Shown one piece after another: positions 33,488 to 43,187 of a stretch of DNA of 64,000 nucleotides. The stretch spans positions 682,001-746,000 of the forward strand of contig NZ_CP072014.1 of the NCBI RefSeq assembly GCF_017603825.1, written 5' to 3'. The first letter of the stretch is position 1; each line of letters starts with the position of its first letter. Source of the DNA: Arthrobacter crystallopoietes (GTDB taxonomy: Bacteria > Actinomycetota > Actinomycetes > Actinomycetales > Micrococcaceae). Under the pieces are notes generated by a model. That model saw only the letters and a program-made list of their open reading frames with translations, did not search any database and was not told where the DNA came from. Position numbers and translations under genes: made by a program.

Positions 33488-34779
33488 GCGGCATCGAGCC
33501 CGGCGGCATGGCCTACACCGCGGCTGGCGCCGTGCCCGGGCAGCCGCGACGGGTCCGGCACAAAATCGTGGCCGTGGCAGACAGCGATTCCTACCTGAAA
33601 TTCGCCTGCGCCACGCTCGATGCCCTCGGCCCGGAATGGGACCGCGAGGTCCTGCTGGTCCGCTCCCCCATCGCGCCGACGCGGGAGCAAACCACCGCGG
33701 CAGTGGCCGGCACCTTCTGCGCCGGAATTACGACGCCGGTGATTCCCGCCTCAGGCTTGCGCGCCGCCTTGGCGGATGCCGACGTCGTACTTGCTGCAAC
33801 CACCGGTCCCGTGGCCGAAGAGGTTTACCTGCACGCCAGCCGGCTCACCCCGCGGCCGGCCCTGGTGTCGGGCCTGCCCGGCGTGGCGTTCCCCGCCACC
33901 GAAAAGGCGCTGCGGTTCCGCTCGCTGGGCGACGCGTTCATCACCCACAGCCATGCCGAATGCCGCGCGTTCAGTGACCTGGCCGATCAGCTCGGCCTCG
34001 AACAGCGCGTCCTGGTATCCCGGCTCCCCTTCCTAAAATCGCCCGCGCGGCCGGAACCGGTGGAAGTACCCCTGACCCAGGTGGTCTTCGCTCCGCAAGC
34101 AAAAGTCCCCGTCCTGAAGGACGAGCGCGTCGCCATCCTGCAGGCGCTTGCGGCACTGTCGCGCCGCAGCGGCTACCGCGTCCGGGTGAAGCTGCGGGCC
34201 TGGGCCGGCGAACCGCAAACGCATCTGGAGCAGTACCCGTTCGATACGCTGTGGGGCGAACTGGTCGCCTCCCGTGCCGTGGCCGGCCACGAACTGGAAT
34301 TCTGCACCGGCTCCATGGCCGAACAGCTGGTGCCCGGCACCGCCATGGTCACCGTCAGTTCCACGGCCGCCCTGGAAGCGATCGACGCCGGACTGCCGGT
34401 GCTGATCCTGTCCGATTTCGGCGTCAATGAAGACATGCTGAACCGGGTGTTCGTCGGCTCCGGGCTGCTGGGCACGCTGGCTGATCTGAAGGCCGGGCAC
34501 TTCTTCCATCCGGAGGCCACCTGGCTGCGGGACAACTACTTCCACCGCCAGACCGTTCCGTTGGCGGACCTGCTGGCGACCTTCGCCGGCCGTGCCCGCG
34601 CGGGGAAACTGACCGTGGACGCGGACCGGCTCGCCGCCGCCAAAAAACGCCGCTGGCGGCTGCGGATCCGTACCGCGCTCCCGATGCCGGCGCTCAAACT
34701 GATCCGCAAACTGCGCAACGTCCAGTCGGAACAGACTATGGGAAACACTGCCCGGAGCTCGGGCCAACAGCCCGCCTGA
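33484..34779 (+). CDS. DUF6716-like putative glycosyltransferase
   Basis: The 431-residue product starts MSGIEPGG at an ATGA overlap. The core KIVAVADSDSYLKFACATLDAL and TVSSTAALEAIDAGLPVLILSDFGV resemble the DUF6716 family. That family is seen in actinobacterial nonulosonate clusters and looks like a GT-B fold with a nucleotide-binding serine/threonine loop. The C-terminal 60 residues are very basic (RRWRLRIRT, ALKLIRKL) and could bind the membrane or an anionic glycan. It is the last gene of the operon. Catalytic function is not proven. Confidence 0.65.
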   Translation: MSGIEPGGMAYTAAGAVPGQPRRVRHKIVAVADSDSYLKFACATLDALGPEWDREVLLVRSPIAPTREQTTAAVAGTFCAGITTPVIPASGLRAALADADVVLAATTGPVAEEVYLHASRLTPRPALVSGLPGVAFPATEKALRFRSLGDAFITHSHAECRAFSDLADQLGLEQRVLVSRLPFLKSPARPEPVEVPLTQVVFAPQAKVPVLKDERVAILQALAALSRRSGYRVRVKLRAWAGEPQTHLEQYPFDTLWGELVASRAVAGHELEFCTGSMAEQLVPGTAMVTVSSTAALEAIDAGLPVLILSDFGVNEDMLNRVFVGSGLLGTLADLKAGHFFHPEATWLRDNYFHRQTVPLADLLATFAGRARAGKLTVDADRLAAAKKRRWRLRIRTALPMPALKLIRKLRNVQSEQTMGNTARSSGQQPA

Positions 34780-34791
34780 GACCGGCACCCA

Positions 34792-34822
34792 CCCGCCGGC
34801 ACAGCCGAAGCCGCCCGGCGGG
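34792..34822. terminator. Possible bidirectional terminator
   Basis: An 8-bp perfect inverted repeat (CCCGCCGG at 34792-34799 and CCGGCGGG at 34815-34822) with a 15-base loop lies in the 53-bp gap between two converging genes. It has no T-run, so its action is uncertain. Confidence 0.35.
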
Positions 34823-34832
34823 AGTTGCGGAG

Positions 34833-37067
34833 TTAAGCGGAGACCGGGAAGCGCTCCCAGACCCGGTGCTTCGCGAGCAGTTCGGCAATGCCTTCCAGCA
34901 CCGCGGGACCATCCCCAATAACGACGCCGGGTGCGTCCTCGGGTATGCCGGCTGCGGCAAGGGCGTGGGCAACGTGGTCCCAGCCGCCGATCGCCTTAGC
35001 ATGGCGGTATGCCTCGGCCAGCATCATGCTGACCCGTGGATCCACCTCGGGATGGCCCGTCGGATCGCCCGCCTTCGCATCCCGTCCGGCGGCCGCATCC
35101 GCCCCGGGCGCCGCTGAACCAGCCACGAGGATGGCGTCGAACTCCACCGAACGTGTCGTCAGGTAGGTCCGCTGCACGGTCAGTCCCCCGGACAGCTTGC
35201 CGCCCTTGGGCGCGATGATCAGCGGGACCATGCCGGCGGCTTGAATAGCCTTGCGGGCCGTTGCCAATGCTTCCTGGTCGCTGTTGTCGTCGGCAATAAT
35301 GCCCACTACCCGTCCGGCTAGCGGCCAGGACTTGCCCAGCTGGGACAGCGCGGGGCTCGGCTGCACATCGTCTTCCGGCATGCTGGTAGACGCGGGCGCC
35401 GGCAGTCCCAGGCCCTCGGCCACCTTGGCGCAGAGTTCGCCGTCGATATTTGCCAGTGCCTGCAACTGGCGGATCCGGACGTTCTCCTCGTAGCATTTGC
35501 CCAGTTCGAAGGTGTAGCCCTGGATGACATGGTCCTGCTCCACCGGGGTCAGGGACCTGAAGAACAGCCGGGCCTGGCTGAAGTGGTCCTCGAACGACGC
35601 CGGAGATCCGCGGAGTTTCATCGACGCCGGCAGTTCCTGCGGCACCTCGATGTAGGCGCTCATGTCCTCGCCGGCCAGGAACGGGCAGCCGCCGTCGAGC
35701 GAATTCGGCCGGTAGGGGGCCACCCCGCCGTGCACCGCGGTCTGGTGCATGCCGTCGCGGAACATGTCATTCACCGGAGCATGCGGGCGGTTGATCGGGA
35801 TCTGAGCGAAGTTCGGCCCGCCGAGCCGGCTGAGCTGGGTGTCCAGGTAGGAGAACAACCTCGCCTGCAGCAGCGGGTCATTAGTGACGTCGATGCCTGG
35901 AACCAGGTGGCCCGGGTGGAAGGCAACCTGCTCGGTTTCGGCGAAGAAGTTGGTGGGGTTGGCGTTCAGGGTCAGTGTGCCGATGGTCTGCACCGGGGCC
36001 AGCTCCTCGGGCACAATTTTGGTTGGATCCAGCAGATCGATGCCCTCGAACATCTCGTCCGGAGTGTCCGGGAAGGTCTGGATGCCCAGCTCCCACTCCG
36101 GGAAGGCGCCGGCCTCAATGGCATCAGCGAGGTCGCGCCGGTGGAAGTCCGGATCCGCACCGTTGATCATTTGCGCTTCTTCCCACACCAGCGAATGGAT
36201 GCCCTGCTTCGGCTTCCAGTGGAACTTCACCAGGGTGGTCTCGCCCGCCGCGTTCTGCAGCCGGAAGGTGTGGACCCCGAAGCCCTCCATGGTCCGGAAG
36301 GAACGCGGGATGCCCCGGTCAGACATCTGCCACATGACGTGGGCTTGGGCTTCGGTGTGCAGCGAGACGAAATCCCAGAATGTGTCGTGCGCGCTTTGCG
36401 CCTGCGGGATCTCGCGGTCCGGATGCGGCTTGGCCGCGTGGACGATGTCCGGAAACTTGATGCCGTCCTGAATGAAGAAGACCGGGATATTGTTGCCCAC
36501 CAGGTCAAAGGTGCCCTCATCCGTGTAGAACTTGGTGGCGAACCCGCGGGTATCGCGCACCGCGTCCGCTGAACCACGGGAGCCGACCACCGTGGAGAAC
36601 CGGGTGAAGACCGGCGTCTCGACGCCGGCGGCCAGGAAGCCGGCCTTGGTCACCCCGGCGGCCGCGCCGTTGGCTACGAAGACGCCATGCGCCCCGGCAC
36701 CACGGGCGTGGACCACCCGCTCCGGAATCCGCTCGTGGTCAAAGTGCATGATCTTTTCGCGCAGGTGGTGGTCCTGCAGCAGGCTGGGTCCGCGCGGTCC
36801 GGCCTTCAGGGAATGGTCCGTATCGTACAGCCGGGCACCCTGGGCTGTGGTCAGATAGGCGCCGCTCTGGCTGTTGGCGGCCTTCTGCGCTCCCGTCGGC
36901 GTTCCGGTCGGGGACACCGTTTCCGGCGCGTCTTGGTCAGGCTTCGGCGGCAACGGACTCTGCGGCTCGGTCCGTTCTTCCACTGCCGGCGGCTCCACCG
37001 CGGGAACTCCGGGAATGGGCACGTCGTTGGCGGCCGTAGTGCTTTCGGGCGTGCTCTTCTCAGCCAT
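34833..37067 (-). CDS. katE: Large-subunit catalase (HPII type)
   Basis: The product has 744 residues, the long form. An N-terminal Pro/Glu extension (about 1-70) is followed by the catalase core: active His in [14 protein letters not shown], Asn in [11 protein letters not shown], and proximal heme Tyr in [17 protein letters not shown]-terminal DJ-1/PfpI-like domain covers about 590-740 ([14 protein letters not shown]). It breaks down hydrogen peroxide in the cytoplasm and is usually a stationary-phase or stress enzyme. It is divergent from the topoisomerase gene, with promoters in 37068-37210. Confidence 0.95.
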   Translation of the reverse strand: MAEKSTPESTTAANDVPIPGVPAVEPPAVEERTEPQSPLPPKPDQDAPETVSPTGTPTGAQKAANSQSGAYLTTAQGARLYDTDHSLKAGPRGPSLLQDHHLREKIMHFDHERIPERVVHARGAGAHGVFVANGAAAGVTKAGFLAAGVETPVFTRFSTVVGSRGSADAVRDTRGFATKFYTDEGTFDLVGNNIPVFFIQDGIKFPDIVHAAKPHPDREIPQAQSAHDTFWDFVSLHTEAQAHVMWQMSDRGIPRSFRTMEGFGVHTFRLQNAAGETTLVKFHWKPKQGIHSLVWEEAQMINGADPDFHRRDLADAIEAGAFPEWELGIQTFPDTPDEMFEGIDLLDPTKIVPEELAPVQTIGTLTLNANPTNFFAETEQVAFHPGHLVPGIDVTNDPLLQARLFSYLDTQLSRLGGPNFAQIPINRPHAPVNDMFRDGMHQTAVHGGVAPYRPNSLDGGCPFLAGEDMSAYIEVPQELPASMKLRGSPASFEDHFSQARLFFRSLTPVEQDHVIQGYTFELGKCYEENVRIRQLQALANIDGELCAKVAEGLGLPAPASTSMPEDDVQPSPALSQLGKSWPLAGRVVGIIADDNSDQEALATARKAIQAAGMVPLIIAPKGGKLSGGLTVQRTYLTTRSVEFDAILVAGSAAPGADAAAGRDAKAGDPTGHPEVDPRVSMMLAEAYRHAKAIGGWDHVAHALAAAGIPEDAPGVVIGDGPAVLEGIAELLAKHRVWERFPVSA

Positions 37068-37210
37068 GCTGGTACTCCAATTCGTTGAAGTTGCAGCCCT
37101 GCCGTTTCAGGGCTCTTTTGCCCACCCTACTAAAAATAGTAAGCAAGCTGAATAATATGGTGGAGAAGCGGTTTTATGCCGCACGTAGTGCCGACCAGAA
37201 AGGAGCCGCA

Positions 37211-38215
37211 GTGACGCTTCAGCAGGAGAAACCTGCCCGCAAGCCCCGGCTGCGGCGCATCAACTGCAACGGCCCGGGGATCACCCGCCGCCGTTACGGC
37301 AAAGGCTACAGCTACCGGGCCGCGGACGGCAGCAAGATCACGGACGCGGAAACGGTGGAGCGGATCAACCAGCTCGCCATCCCGCCCGCTTGGCGCAATG
37401 TCTGGATCAGCCCGGTCCCCAACGGCCACATCCAGGCAACAGGAATTGACGACGCCGGCCGGCGGCAATACATCTACCATCCCCGCTGGCGCGAACTGAA
37501 GGACCGCGAGAAGTTCGACCGCGCCCTGGACTTCGGCGACGCCCTGCCCAAGGCGCGCCCCGCCATTACCAGAATCCTGCGCTCGGAAGGACCCTCGGAA
37601 CAGCGCGCCTACGCTGCCGCCTTCCGCCTGATCGAGGATGCGGGGCTGCGGATCGGCAACGAGGAGTATGCGCAGACCAACGGTTCCTTCGGCGTCACCA
37701 CTATCCAGATCCGGCATTTGCGGGTCCGCGGCTCAGTTATCGAACTGGATTTTCCCGCCAAGAGCGGACAGCAGTGGACTGGCAACATCGAGGATCCGGA
37801 CCTGGCCGAGGCACTCAGACCCCTGCTCAAAAACCGCGGACCGGACGAGCAGGTCTTGGGCTACTTCGACGACGACGGCGAATTCACGCCCATTAGCAGC
37901 GCGGGCCTGAACGACTTCATCCGCGAACAATGCGGGGAGGACTTCACCGCCAAGGACTTCCGGACCTGGCAGGGCACCGTGGCTGCTGCCATTGCGCTGG
38001 CAGCCCACCCGCCGGAACACAGCAGCCCCACCGCCCGGAAGAAAGCTGTGGCCGCTGCCATGCGCGACGTCGCCGAGCACCTGGGCAACACCGCCACCAT
38101 CGCGCGCAAGTCCTACGTGGATCCGCGCATCATCGACAGGTTCATGAACGGAGAAACGATCGACGCCAACACCTACCGTGCCGCTGAACGGTCCCTGCGC
38201 GAACTGGTTACCTGA
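37211..38215 (+). CDS. Type IB DNA topoisomerase (poxvirus-like)
   Basis: The product has 334 residues. The GTG at 37211 follows AAAGGAG at good spacing; the longer frame upstream is unlikely to be translated. The catalytic parts are YIYHPRWRELKDREKFDR (N-terminal domain), the Arg/Lys residues of EGPSEQRAYAAAFRLIED, RTWQGTVAAAIAL, and the nucleophilic Tyr in ARKSYVDPRII near the C-terminus. It relaxes supercoils by nicking one strand through a 3'-phosphotyrosine. Bacterial copies are often found near stress genes such as catalase and LigD, as here. Confidence 0.9.
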   Translation: MTLQQEKPARKPRLRRINCNGPGITRRRYGKGYSYRAADGSKITDAETVERINQLAIPPAWRNVWISPVPNGHIQATGIDDAGRRQYIYHPRWRELKDREKFDRALDFGDALPKARPAITRILRSEGPSEQRAYAAAFRLIEDAGLRIGNEEYAQTNGSFGVTTIQIRHLRVRGSVIELDFPAKSGQQWTGNIEDPDLAEALRPLLKNRGPDEQVLGYFDDDGEFTPISSAGLNDFIREQCGEDFTAKDFRTWQGTVAAAIALAAHPPEHSSPTARKKAVAAAMRDVAEHLGNTATIARKSYVDPRIIDRFMNGETIDANTYRAAERSLRELVT

Positions 38216-38230
38216 GCGGAAGGAGTAAGG

Positions 38231-38623
38231 ATGGAATTCCAGCAGATAATGGAGACCGCAGGCAAGGCGGTGGACGCCGCGGGCGTGGTGGCCATCGTGC
38301 TGGGTGCGGCGGTTTCCACGGGTTTGGCAGCGGCCGACTGGCTCCGCGGCCAGCGAAACACGGTCTATGAAACCTACCGGCGCCGTTTGGGACGCTCGAT
38401 CCTGCTGGGCCTCGAACTGCTGGTGGCGGCAGACATCATCCGAACCGTAGCCGTCACTCCCACCTTCCAATCCGTCGGCGTCCTCGCCATTATCGTCCTG
38501 ATCCGGACCTTCCTCAGTTTCTCCCTCGAACTGGAGATCACGGGGCGCTGGCCCTGGCAGAAGCGGTCCCCCGAAGATCTGGACCGTTCGGAGGGGCAGA
38601 CCGCTTCGCCCCGTAAGTCCTAA
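38231..38623 (+). CDS. DUF1622 membrane protein
   Basis: The product has 130 residues and three predicted membrane helices (about 15-35, 55-75 and 80-100). The RRRLGRSILLGLELLVAADI centre and the IIVLIRTFLSFSLELEITGRWPW end are the conserved DUF1622 core. Function is unknown. It starts 15 bases after the topoisomerase stop, after an AGGAG-like box. It is probably co-transcribed with it and with the small genes that follow. Confidence 0.85.
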   Translation: MEFQQIMETAGKAVDAAGVVAIVLGAAVSTGLAAADWLRGQRNTVYETYRRRLGRSILLGLELLVAADIIRTVAVTPTFQSVGVLAIIVLIRTFLSFSLELEITGRWPWQKRSPEDLDRSEGQTASPRKS

Positions 38624-38666
38624 GTGTTGATACGGTGAGCACAGAAACCGCAAGGAGGCTTAGGAG

Positions 38667-39092
38667 ATGGTCCGGCGCAGATCCTGCACCCGCGCAGCCA
38701 CGGTGGGCACCGCCGTCGTTCTTGGGGCAGTGGCTTTGACCGGCTGCTCCAGCCTGAACCCGGGTACCGACGATGCGGCGAAGACGGCGCAGGAGTTCCA
38801 TTCGGCGGTTGCCGCCGGCGATGGCGAAACGGCCTGCAATCTCCTCGCCCCGTCTGCCGTGGAGGAGTTGGAAGACGGCGCCCCCGGTGCCTGCTCGGAC
38901 AAGCTGCTGGAACTGGTGATCCCCGGCGCCTCACAGGTCACCGACAGCAAGGCCTACGGCAGCAACGCCCAGGTACTGATGGACCAGGACACGGTTTTCC
39001 TGACCCGTTCCGGCGACACTTGGAAGGTCACGGCGGCCGGCTGCACACCGCAGGGTGAAAGTCCGTACGACTGCGAAGTGAAGGGCAGCTGA
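38667..39092 (+). CDS. Secreted lipoprotein of unknown function
   Basis: The product has 141 residues with a signal peptide (basic MVRRRSCTR, hydrophobic core) ending in the lipobox LTGC at about 24-27. The mature part resembles small SnoaL/DUF4878-like folds (AKTAQEFHSAVAAGDGETAC and a late GDTWKVTAAGC). Four cysteines in the mature part (ACNLL, ACSDK, AGCTP, DCEVK) could form two disulfides. It sits on the outer face of the membrane. GGAGG precedes the ATG. The next gene, a 27-residue peptide, starts two bases after its stop. Confidence 0.75.
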   Translation: MVRRRSCTRAATVGTAVVLGAVALTGCSSLNPGTDDAAKTAQEFHSAVAAGDGETACNLLAPSAVEELEDGAPGACSDKLLELVIPGASQVTDSKAYGSNAQVLMDQDTVFLTRSGDTWKVTAAGCTPQGESPYDCEVKGS

Positions 39093-39093
39093 T

Positions 39094-39177
39094 ATGCGCT
39101 GGGCCTTCTGGATCTGCCTCGGTGTCATCGCCGCCGGCCTGCTGTACATGTTCGTGATCGGTGTGATGGCCCGATGA
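39094..39177 (+). CDS. 27-residue single-helix membrane peptide
   Basis: A tiny ORF begins MRWAFWICLGVIAAG and continues through a hydrophobic stretch (LLYMFVIGVM) to AR. Almost the whole peptide forms one membrane helix. The ATG is one base after the TGA of the lipoprotein gene, and its own TGA overlaps the next ATG (ATGA at 39174-39177). That translational coupling is the main support for it being real. No family is known to me; it may assist the DUF6766 protein. Confidence 0.6.
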   Translation: MRWAFWICLGVIAAGLLYMFVIGVMAR

Positions 39178-39851
39178 AGCACAACCCCTTTATCACTAAC
39201 GGACTGAGCATAGGCTTCGGTCTGCTCTTCCTGTTTTCGCTGGTTGGGCAGGCGTTCTCCGGGCTCGCCTACTACAACGAGCAGCAGGTGGCATCGCAGC
39301 TGGACGAGATCGGCCTCCTGCAATACGTCACGTCCTCCAGTTTTGTGGTTGACGTCGCGGAGAACTGGCAGTCCGAGTATCTGCAGTTCACGCTGCTCAT
39401 CCTGCTGGCGGTCTGGCTGGTGCAGAAGGGCTCACCCGAATCGAAGGAGATCGACAAGCGCGGCAGACAGTCCGACAAGGAACAACTCGTGGGCCAGTTC
39501 GCCAAGCCAAATTCCCCCAAGTGGGCGAAGGCCGGCGGCTGGCGGACCGCGGTGTTCTCCAACTCGCTGGGCCTGGTAATGGGTGCTATTTTCGTTGGGT
39601 CCTGGCTGGTCCAGTCCGTTGCCGGCTTCAGCGCCTTCGCCGAGAGCCAGCTGGCAAACCTTCAGGATCCGGGCACGTGGAGCGAGTATTTGGGCTCGCC
39701 CGAATTCTGGAACCGCACCCTGCAGAACTGGCAGTCCGAGTTCCTGGCGGTATGGTCTATGGTGATCCTCGCGGTCTATCTGCGCCAGCGCGGTTCGCCG
39801 GAGTCCAAGGCCGTGGGCATGCCGCATGACAAAACCGGAGCGAGTAACTGA
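39174..39851 (+). CDS. DUF6766 membrane protein with internal duplication
   Basis: The product has 225 residues and four predicted membrane helices. Two halves repeat one pattern: ENWQSEYLQFTLLILLAVWL then QKGSPESKEI, and QNWQSEFLAVWSMVILAVYL then QRGSPESKAV. Each is preceded by a helix and an outer loop. This duplication is the mark of DUF6766. The role is unknown; members are frequent beside catalase and other stress genes in actinobacteria. It is translationally coupled to the small peptide. Confidence 0.85.
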   Translation: MKHNPFITNGLSIGFGLLFLFSLVGQAFSGLAYYNEQQVASQLDEIGLLQYVTSSSFVVDVAENWQSEYLQFTLLILLAVWLVQKGSPESKEIDKRGRQSDKEQLVGQFAKPNSPKWAKAGGWRTAVFSNSLGLVMGAIFVGSWLVQSVAGFSAFAESQLANLQDPGTWSEYLGSPEFWNRTLQNWQSEFLAVWSMVILAVYLRQRGSPESKAVGMPHDKTGASN

Positions 39852-40032
39852 TCCTGGGGCGGCTGGCCCGCTCCAGCTGGTCCCGAATCGGACGAATTAC
39901 CCACCGCCCTATAACTCGCTGTCCGTCACAGGAATGTTACGTCGCGGCCGATGGTTGAGTGACAAAGTAGAATAGGCAAGTTGCCCGCCCCCGGCGTGGC
40001 GGCTAACAGACTTGTATTTTTGAAGGAGAACC

Positions 40033-41118
40033 GTGGCAGAGAACCCCATCAGGGTAGCGATCGTTGGCGTTGGTAACTGTGCGGCCTCGCTGGTGCAGGG
40101 CGTGCAGTACTACCGGGACGCGGATCCGGATTCGACCATTCCCGGCCTGATGCATGTGCAGTTCGGCAAGTACCACGTGAACGACGTCGAGTTCGTTGCC
40201 GCGTTCGATGTGGACAGCAAGAAGGTCGGGCTGGACTTGGCCGACGCCATCGGCGCGAGCGAGAACAACACGATCAAGATCGCCGATGTCCCGGCCACGG
40301 GCGTGACGGTCCAGCGCGGCCACACCCTGGACGGCCTGGGCAAGTACTACCGCGAAACCATCGTCGAATCCGACGACGAGGCCGTCGACATCGTGGCGGA
40401 GCTGCGCGCGGCGAAGGTCGATGTGCTGGTCTGCTACCTGCCGGTCGGTTCCGAGGCCGCGGCGAAGTTCTACGCCCAGTGCGCGATCGACGCCGGCGTG
40501 GCGTTCGTCAACGCCCTGCCGGTGTTCATCGCGGGGACCAAGGAATGGGCGGATAAGTTCACCGCCGCCGGTGTCCCGATTGTCGGCGATGACATCAAGA
40601 GCCAGATCGGCGCGACCATCACGCACCGGGTCATGGCGAAGCTGTTCGAGGACCGCGGCGTGACCCTGGACCGCACGTACCAGCTGAACGTCGGCGGGAA
40701 CATGGACTTCAAGAACATGCTCGAGCGGGACCGGCTGGAGTCGAAGAAGATCTCCAAGACCCAGGCCGTGACCTCCAACGTCGAGGCGGAGCTGCACGCC
40801 GACGATGTGCACATCGGCCCGTCCGACTACGTGGCCTGGCTCGATGACCGCAAGTGGGCCTTCGTCCGGCTCGAGGGACGCAACTTCGGCGACGCCCCGG
40901 TGTCGCTGGAGTACAAGCTCGAGGTCTGGGACTCCCCGAACTCCGCCGGCGTGATCATCGACGCCGTGCGCGCGGCGAAGATCGCCCTGGACCGCGGGGT
41001 CGGCGGCCCGATCCTGTCGGCGTCGAGCTACTTCATGAAGTCCCCGCCCGAGCAGTACAACGACGACATCGCCCGCGACAAGGTCGAAGCCTTCATCCGC
41101 GGCGACGTCGAACGCTAA
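40033..41118 (+). CDS. ino1: Inositol-3-phosphate synthase
   Basis: The product has 361 residues, a length typical of the actinobacterial enzyme. It starts at GTG 40033 with GGAG upstream. [18 protein letters not shown] is the NAD-binding motif; [15 protein letters not shown] and [12 protein letters not shown] are the family's active-site segments (Lys and Asn residues). It converts glucose-6-phosphate to 1L-myo-inositol-1-phosphate in the cytoplasm, feeding phosphatidylinositol, mannosides and mycothiol. The gene is monocistronic and followed by a terminator. Mycobacteria also keep ino1 near rpsF. Confidence 0.96.
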   Translation: MAENPIRVAIVGVGNCAASLVQGVQYYRDADPDSTIPGLMHVQFGKYHVNDVEFVAAFDVDSKKVGLDLADAIGASENNTIKIADVPATGVTVQRGHTLDGLGKYYRETIVESDDEAVDIVAELRAAKVDVLVCYLPVGSEAAAKFYAQCAIDAGVAFVNALPVFIAGTKEWADKFTAAGVPIVGDDIKSQIGATITHRVMAKLFEDRGVTLDRTYQLNVGGNMDFKNMLERDRLESKKISKTQAVTSNVEAELHADDVHIGPSDYVAWLDDRKWAFVRLEGRNFGDAPVSLEYKLEVWDSPNSAGVIIDAVRAAKIALDRGVGGPILSASSYFMKSPPEQYNDDIARDKVEAFIRGDVER

Positions 41119-41168
41119 AACACTCGCACCTGGCAGCCAGGGGAACCCCAGCATCCCCAGGGCACTTT

Positions 41169-41205
41169 GAAGGTCCGGACCCGCCACCGCGCGGTCCGGG
41201 CCTTC
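41169..41205 (+). terminator. Terminator of ino1
   Basis: A 13-base inverted repeat with one mismatch, GAAGGTCCGGACC (41169-41181) and GGTCCGGGCCTTC (41193-41205), has an 11-base loop. It lies 50 bases past the ino1 stop. Only a weak T-rich stretch follows. Confidence 0.6.
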
Positions 41206-41272
41206 GACGTTTCCTGCACTTGCCTATCTGCCTCCCCGCCTGCCTCTGTGCCCTGCTTGCCTGCCGCGAGGG

Positions 41273-42019
41273 TCAGGAAAACGGCGTAACGGGCCTCTCG
41301 AGCCGTTCGCCGTCGACCACCAAGTCCACGCGCTCGTTGTAGAAACTGAGCAGGCCGCGGATCTTCGGATTCTCAGGAATCGGTTCGGCGTAGCTCCACA
41401 CGATGTCCGGCTCAAGCTGGCCGCCCGCACGGACCGACCAGTACCGTGCGCGGCCTTTGTAGGGGCAGGTGGTGGTTTTGGTGCTCGGCTCCAGCATCCC
41501 GGTGCGCACATCTTCGAACGGCAGGTAGTAGCGGATCGGCAGATGCGTCTCGAAGAGCAGGAGCGGCCGGATACTGTTCGCAATCTCTTCGCCACCGATG
41601 AACACCTGCACGCGCCTTGAACTGTGCAGCGTGTCCACGCGCTTATAGGGATCGCGGGCGTGCACGAAAACCTGTTCGTCCTCCTCATACCAGTCCAGCT
41701 GTCGCCAGGAAAAAGTCACGTGGCCTGCGAGCGCGGCCAAGTTTCCGGTCGGTTTCTTGTGGGACCAGGCGGCACTTTCGGCCCGCTTCCTCCCGGACTG
41801 GACGGTCCACCGGCTGCCGGCCCCGGAACCGGAGCCCGGCACTTCATCGGTCAGCGCACCGGGGACAACGTCTTCCCGAGGCACGTAGTAGGTAGGCAGG
41901 CTGCCTGGCCCGTAATGCACCAGCAACTGCGCGCGGGTGCTGTCGGCCACCAGTTCATTGCCCAGCCGCACCCGGATCCGGCGCTGGGTAGGTTCTACAA
42001 AAGGCTCTGGAATCTCCAT
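41273..42019 (-). CDS. Protein with two DUF427 domains
   Basis: The product has 248 residues and two DUF427 domains in tandem (about 15-125 and 135-240). Each has the pattern of a beta-tent fold: STRAQLLVHYGPGSLPTYYV, and SIRPLLLFETHLPIRYYLPF, TCPYKGRARYWSV. The second copy keeps the CPYKG loop; the first has AAWSHKKP in its place. Function is unknown, and it is presumed cytoplasmic. The start is divergent to the acyltransferase gene, with only 49 bp between them. Confidence 0.85.
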   Translation of the reverse strand: MEIPEPFVEPTQRRIRVRLGNELVADSTRAQLLVHYGPGSLPTYYVPREDVVPGALTDEVPGSGSGAGSRWTVQSGRKRAESAAWSHKKPTGNLAALAGHVTFSWRQLDWYEEDEQVFVHARDPYKRVDTLHSSRRVQVFIGGEEIANSIRPLLLFETHLPIRYYLPFEDVRTGMLEPSTKTTTCPYKGRARYWSVRAGGQLEPDIVWSYAEPIPENPKIRGLLSFYNERVDLVVDGERLERPVTPFS

Positions 42020-42068
42020 GCTGCATCTTACTGCTCAGCCCTCGAACCGGTCTTGGTAGATTGGGCCT

Positions 42069-43187
42069 ATGGCCGAACCTGTCCAGCCTGCCGGCCAACC
42101 GGAATCCACCGAACCGGCCCCGGCAGCGATGCCTACCAGGGCGCGCAACTACGCACTGGACCTGCTCCGCATCGTCAGCATTGTGGGCGTGGTCGCTATC
42201 CATTCCTTCGGCGAACTGGCCGGTGACGACAGCGCCCGCAACCGGCCGGATTGGATTCCGGCGGCCGTCATCGACATCGCGTTCATCTGGGTGGTCCCGG
42301 TCTTCGTGATCATCTCCGGCACGCTCACTCTGGCCCCGCGCGCCCACGCGGCTGGCGCCGGCGACTTCTACCGCAAGCGCGCGCTCCGGCTCGTACCCGC
42401 GCTGATCTTCTGGCACCTGGTCTACATTTTCGTGGGCCGCTCGATAATCCTCGAACGCGAACTGAACCCGGCCGAAACCCTCGCCGATGTCTTCAACACC
42501 TCGGTCTACCCGCACCTGTATTTCCTCTGGCTCATCCTCGGCCTGTACCTCGCGGCCCCTCCCCTGGCGCGATACTTGCACAGCTTCAGCCTGCGGACTG
42601 CCGGAATAACGACGGCGATGGTGCTGGCTGTGATTATGCTTCTCTTCATGGCCCAGGCCGCCAGCATCCAAGCCGAGCTCGGGTGGCAGTACCCCTGGAA
42701 CATGCTGACCCAGTGGTTCCCGTACCTGGGTTACTTCATGGCCGGCTGGGTCCTCGCCCAGGTGAGGATCAGCAAACGCACCGCGGCCCTGCTAGGAGGC
42801 GTCGCCGTCGTACTTTCGATCTTCAACATCTGGCACTGGATCAACCAGGACTCGACGCCGGTGCTGAACATCATCACGCCGTCCAGCTACATCGGCCTCG
42901 GCGTGACACTGGCGGCGCTATGCATCTTCACGTCCGTGTTCCACCTGCTCAAGGACTGGCACCCAGGACCACGGCTGGCACAGTTCATCCTGGCACTGTC
43001 GAGCGCGGCCTTCGGCGTCTTCCTGTGCCACTACCTGATCCTGACCTGGCTCACGTTCAAGGTCCTCGGCGAAGACGTGCAACCGACGCTGGCCACCATG
43101 ACCTTCAAATTCACGGTGGCCACCGCCGGCGCCTTCATCCTCTCCTACACCGCCCTGAGAATCCCCTGGCTGCGGAAAGTTTTCTGA
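42069..43187 (+). CDS. Acyltransferase-3 family membrane protein
   Basis: The product has 372 residues and about ten transmembrane helices. It opens NYALDLLRIVSIVGVVAIH, with the first conserved Arg and His of the acyltransferase-3 family; YRKRALRLVPALIFWHLVY carries the R-x-x-R segment. Such proteins O-acetylate exported glycans from the membrane. It might modify the nonulosonate polymer, though the gene lies 8 kb away. The 3' end (from 42850) is duplicated at 60896. Confidence 0.87.
   Translation: MAEPVQPAGQPESTEPAPAAMPTRARNYALDLLRIVSIVGVVAIHSFGELAGDDSARNRPDWIPAAVIDIAFIWVVPVFVIISGTLTLAPRAHAAGAGDFYRKRALRLVPALIFWHLVYIFVGRSIILERELNPAETLADVFNTSVYPHLYFLWLILGLYLAAPPLARYLHSFSLRTAGITTAMVLAVIMLLFMAQAASIQAELGWQYPWNMLTQWFPYLGYFMAGWVLAQVRISKRTAALLGGVAVVLSIFNIWHWINQDSTPVLNIITPSSYIGLGVTLAALCIFTSVFHLLKDWHPGPRLAQFILALSSAAFGVFLCHYLILTWLTFKVLGEDVQPTLATMTFKFTVATAGAFILSYTALRIPWLRKVF
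42850..43187 (+). repeat. Direct repeat, left copy (acyltransferase 3' end)
   Basis: The last 340 bases of the intact acyltransferase gene recur in the same orientation at 60896-61230, with roughly nine of ten bases the same by eye. The two copies border the region 43.2-60.9 kb. Confidence 0.8.

Noticed and set aside
35529-36572. Plus-strand ORF opposite the catalase
   Set aside because: Antisense shadow of the catalase core.
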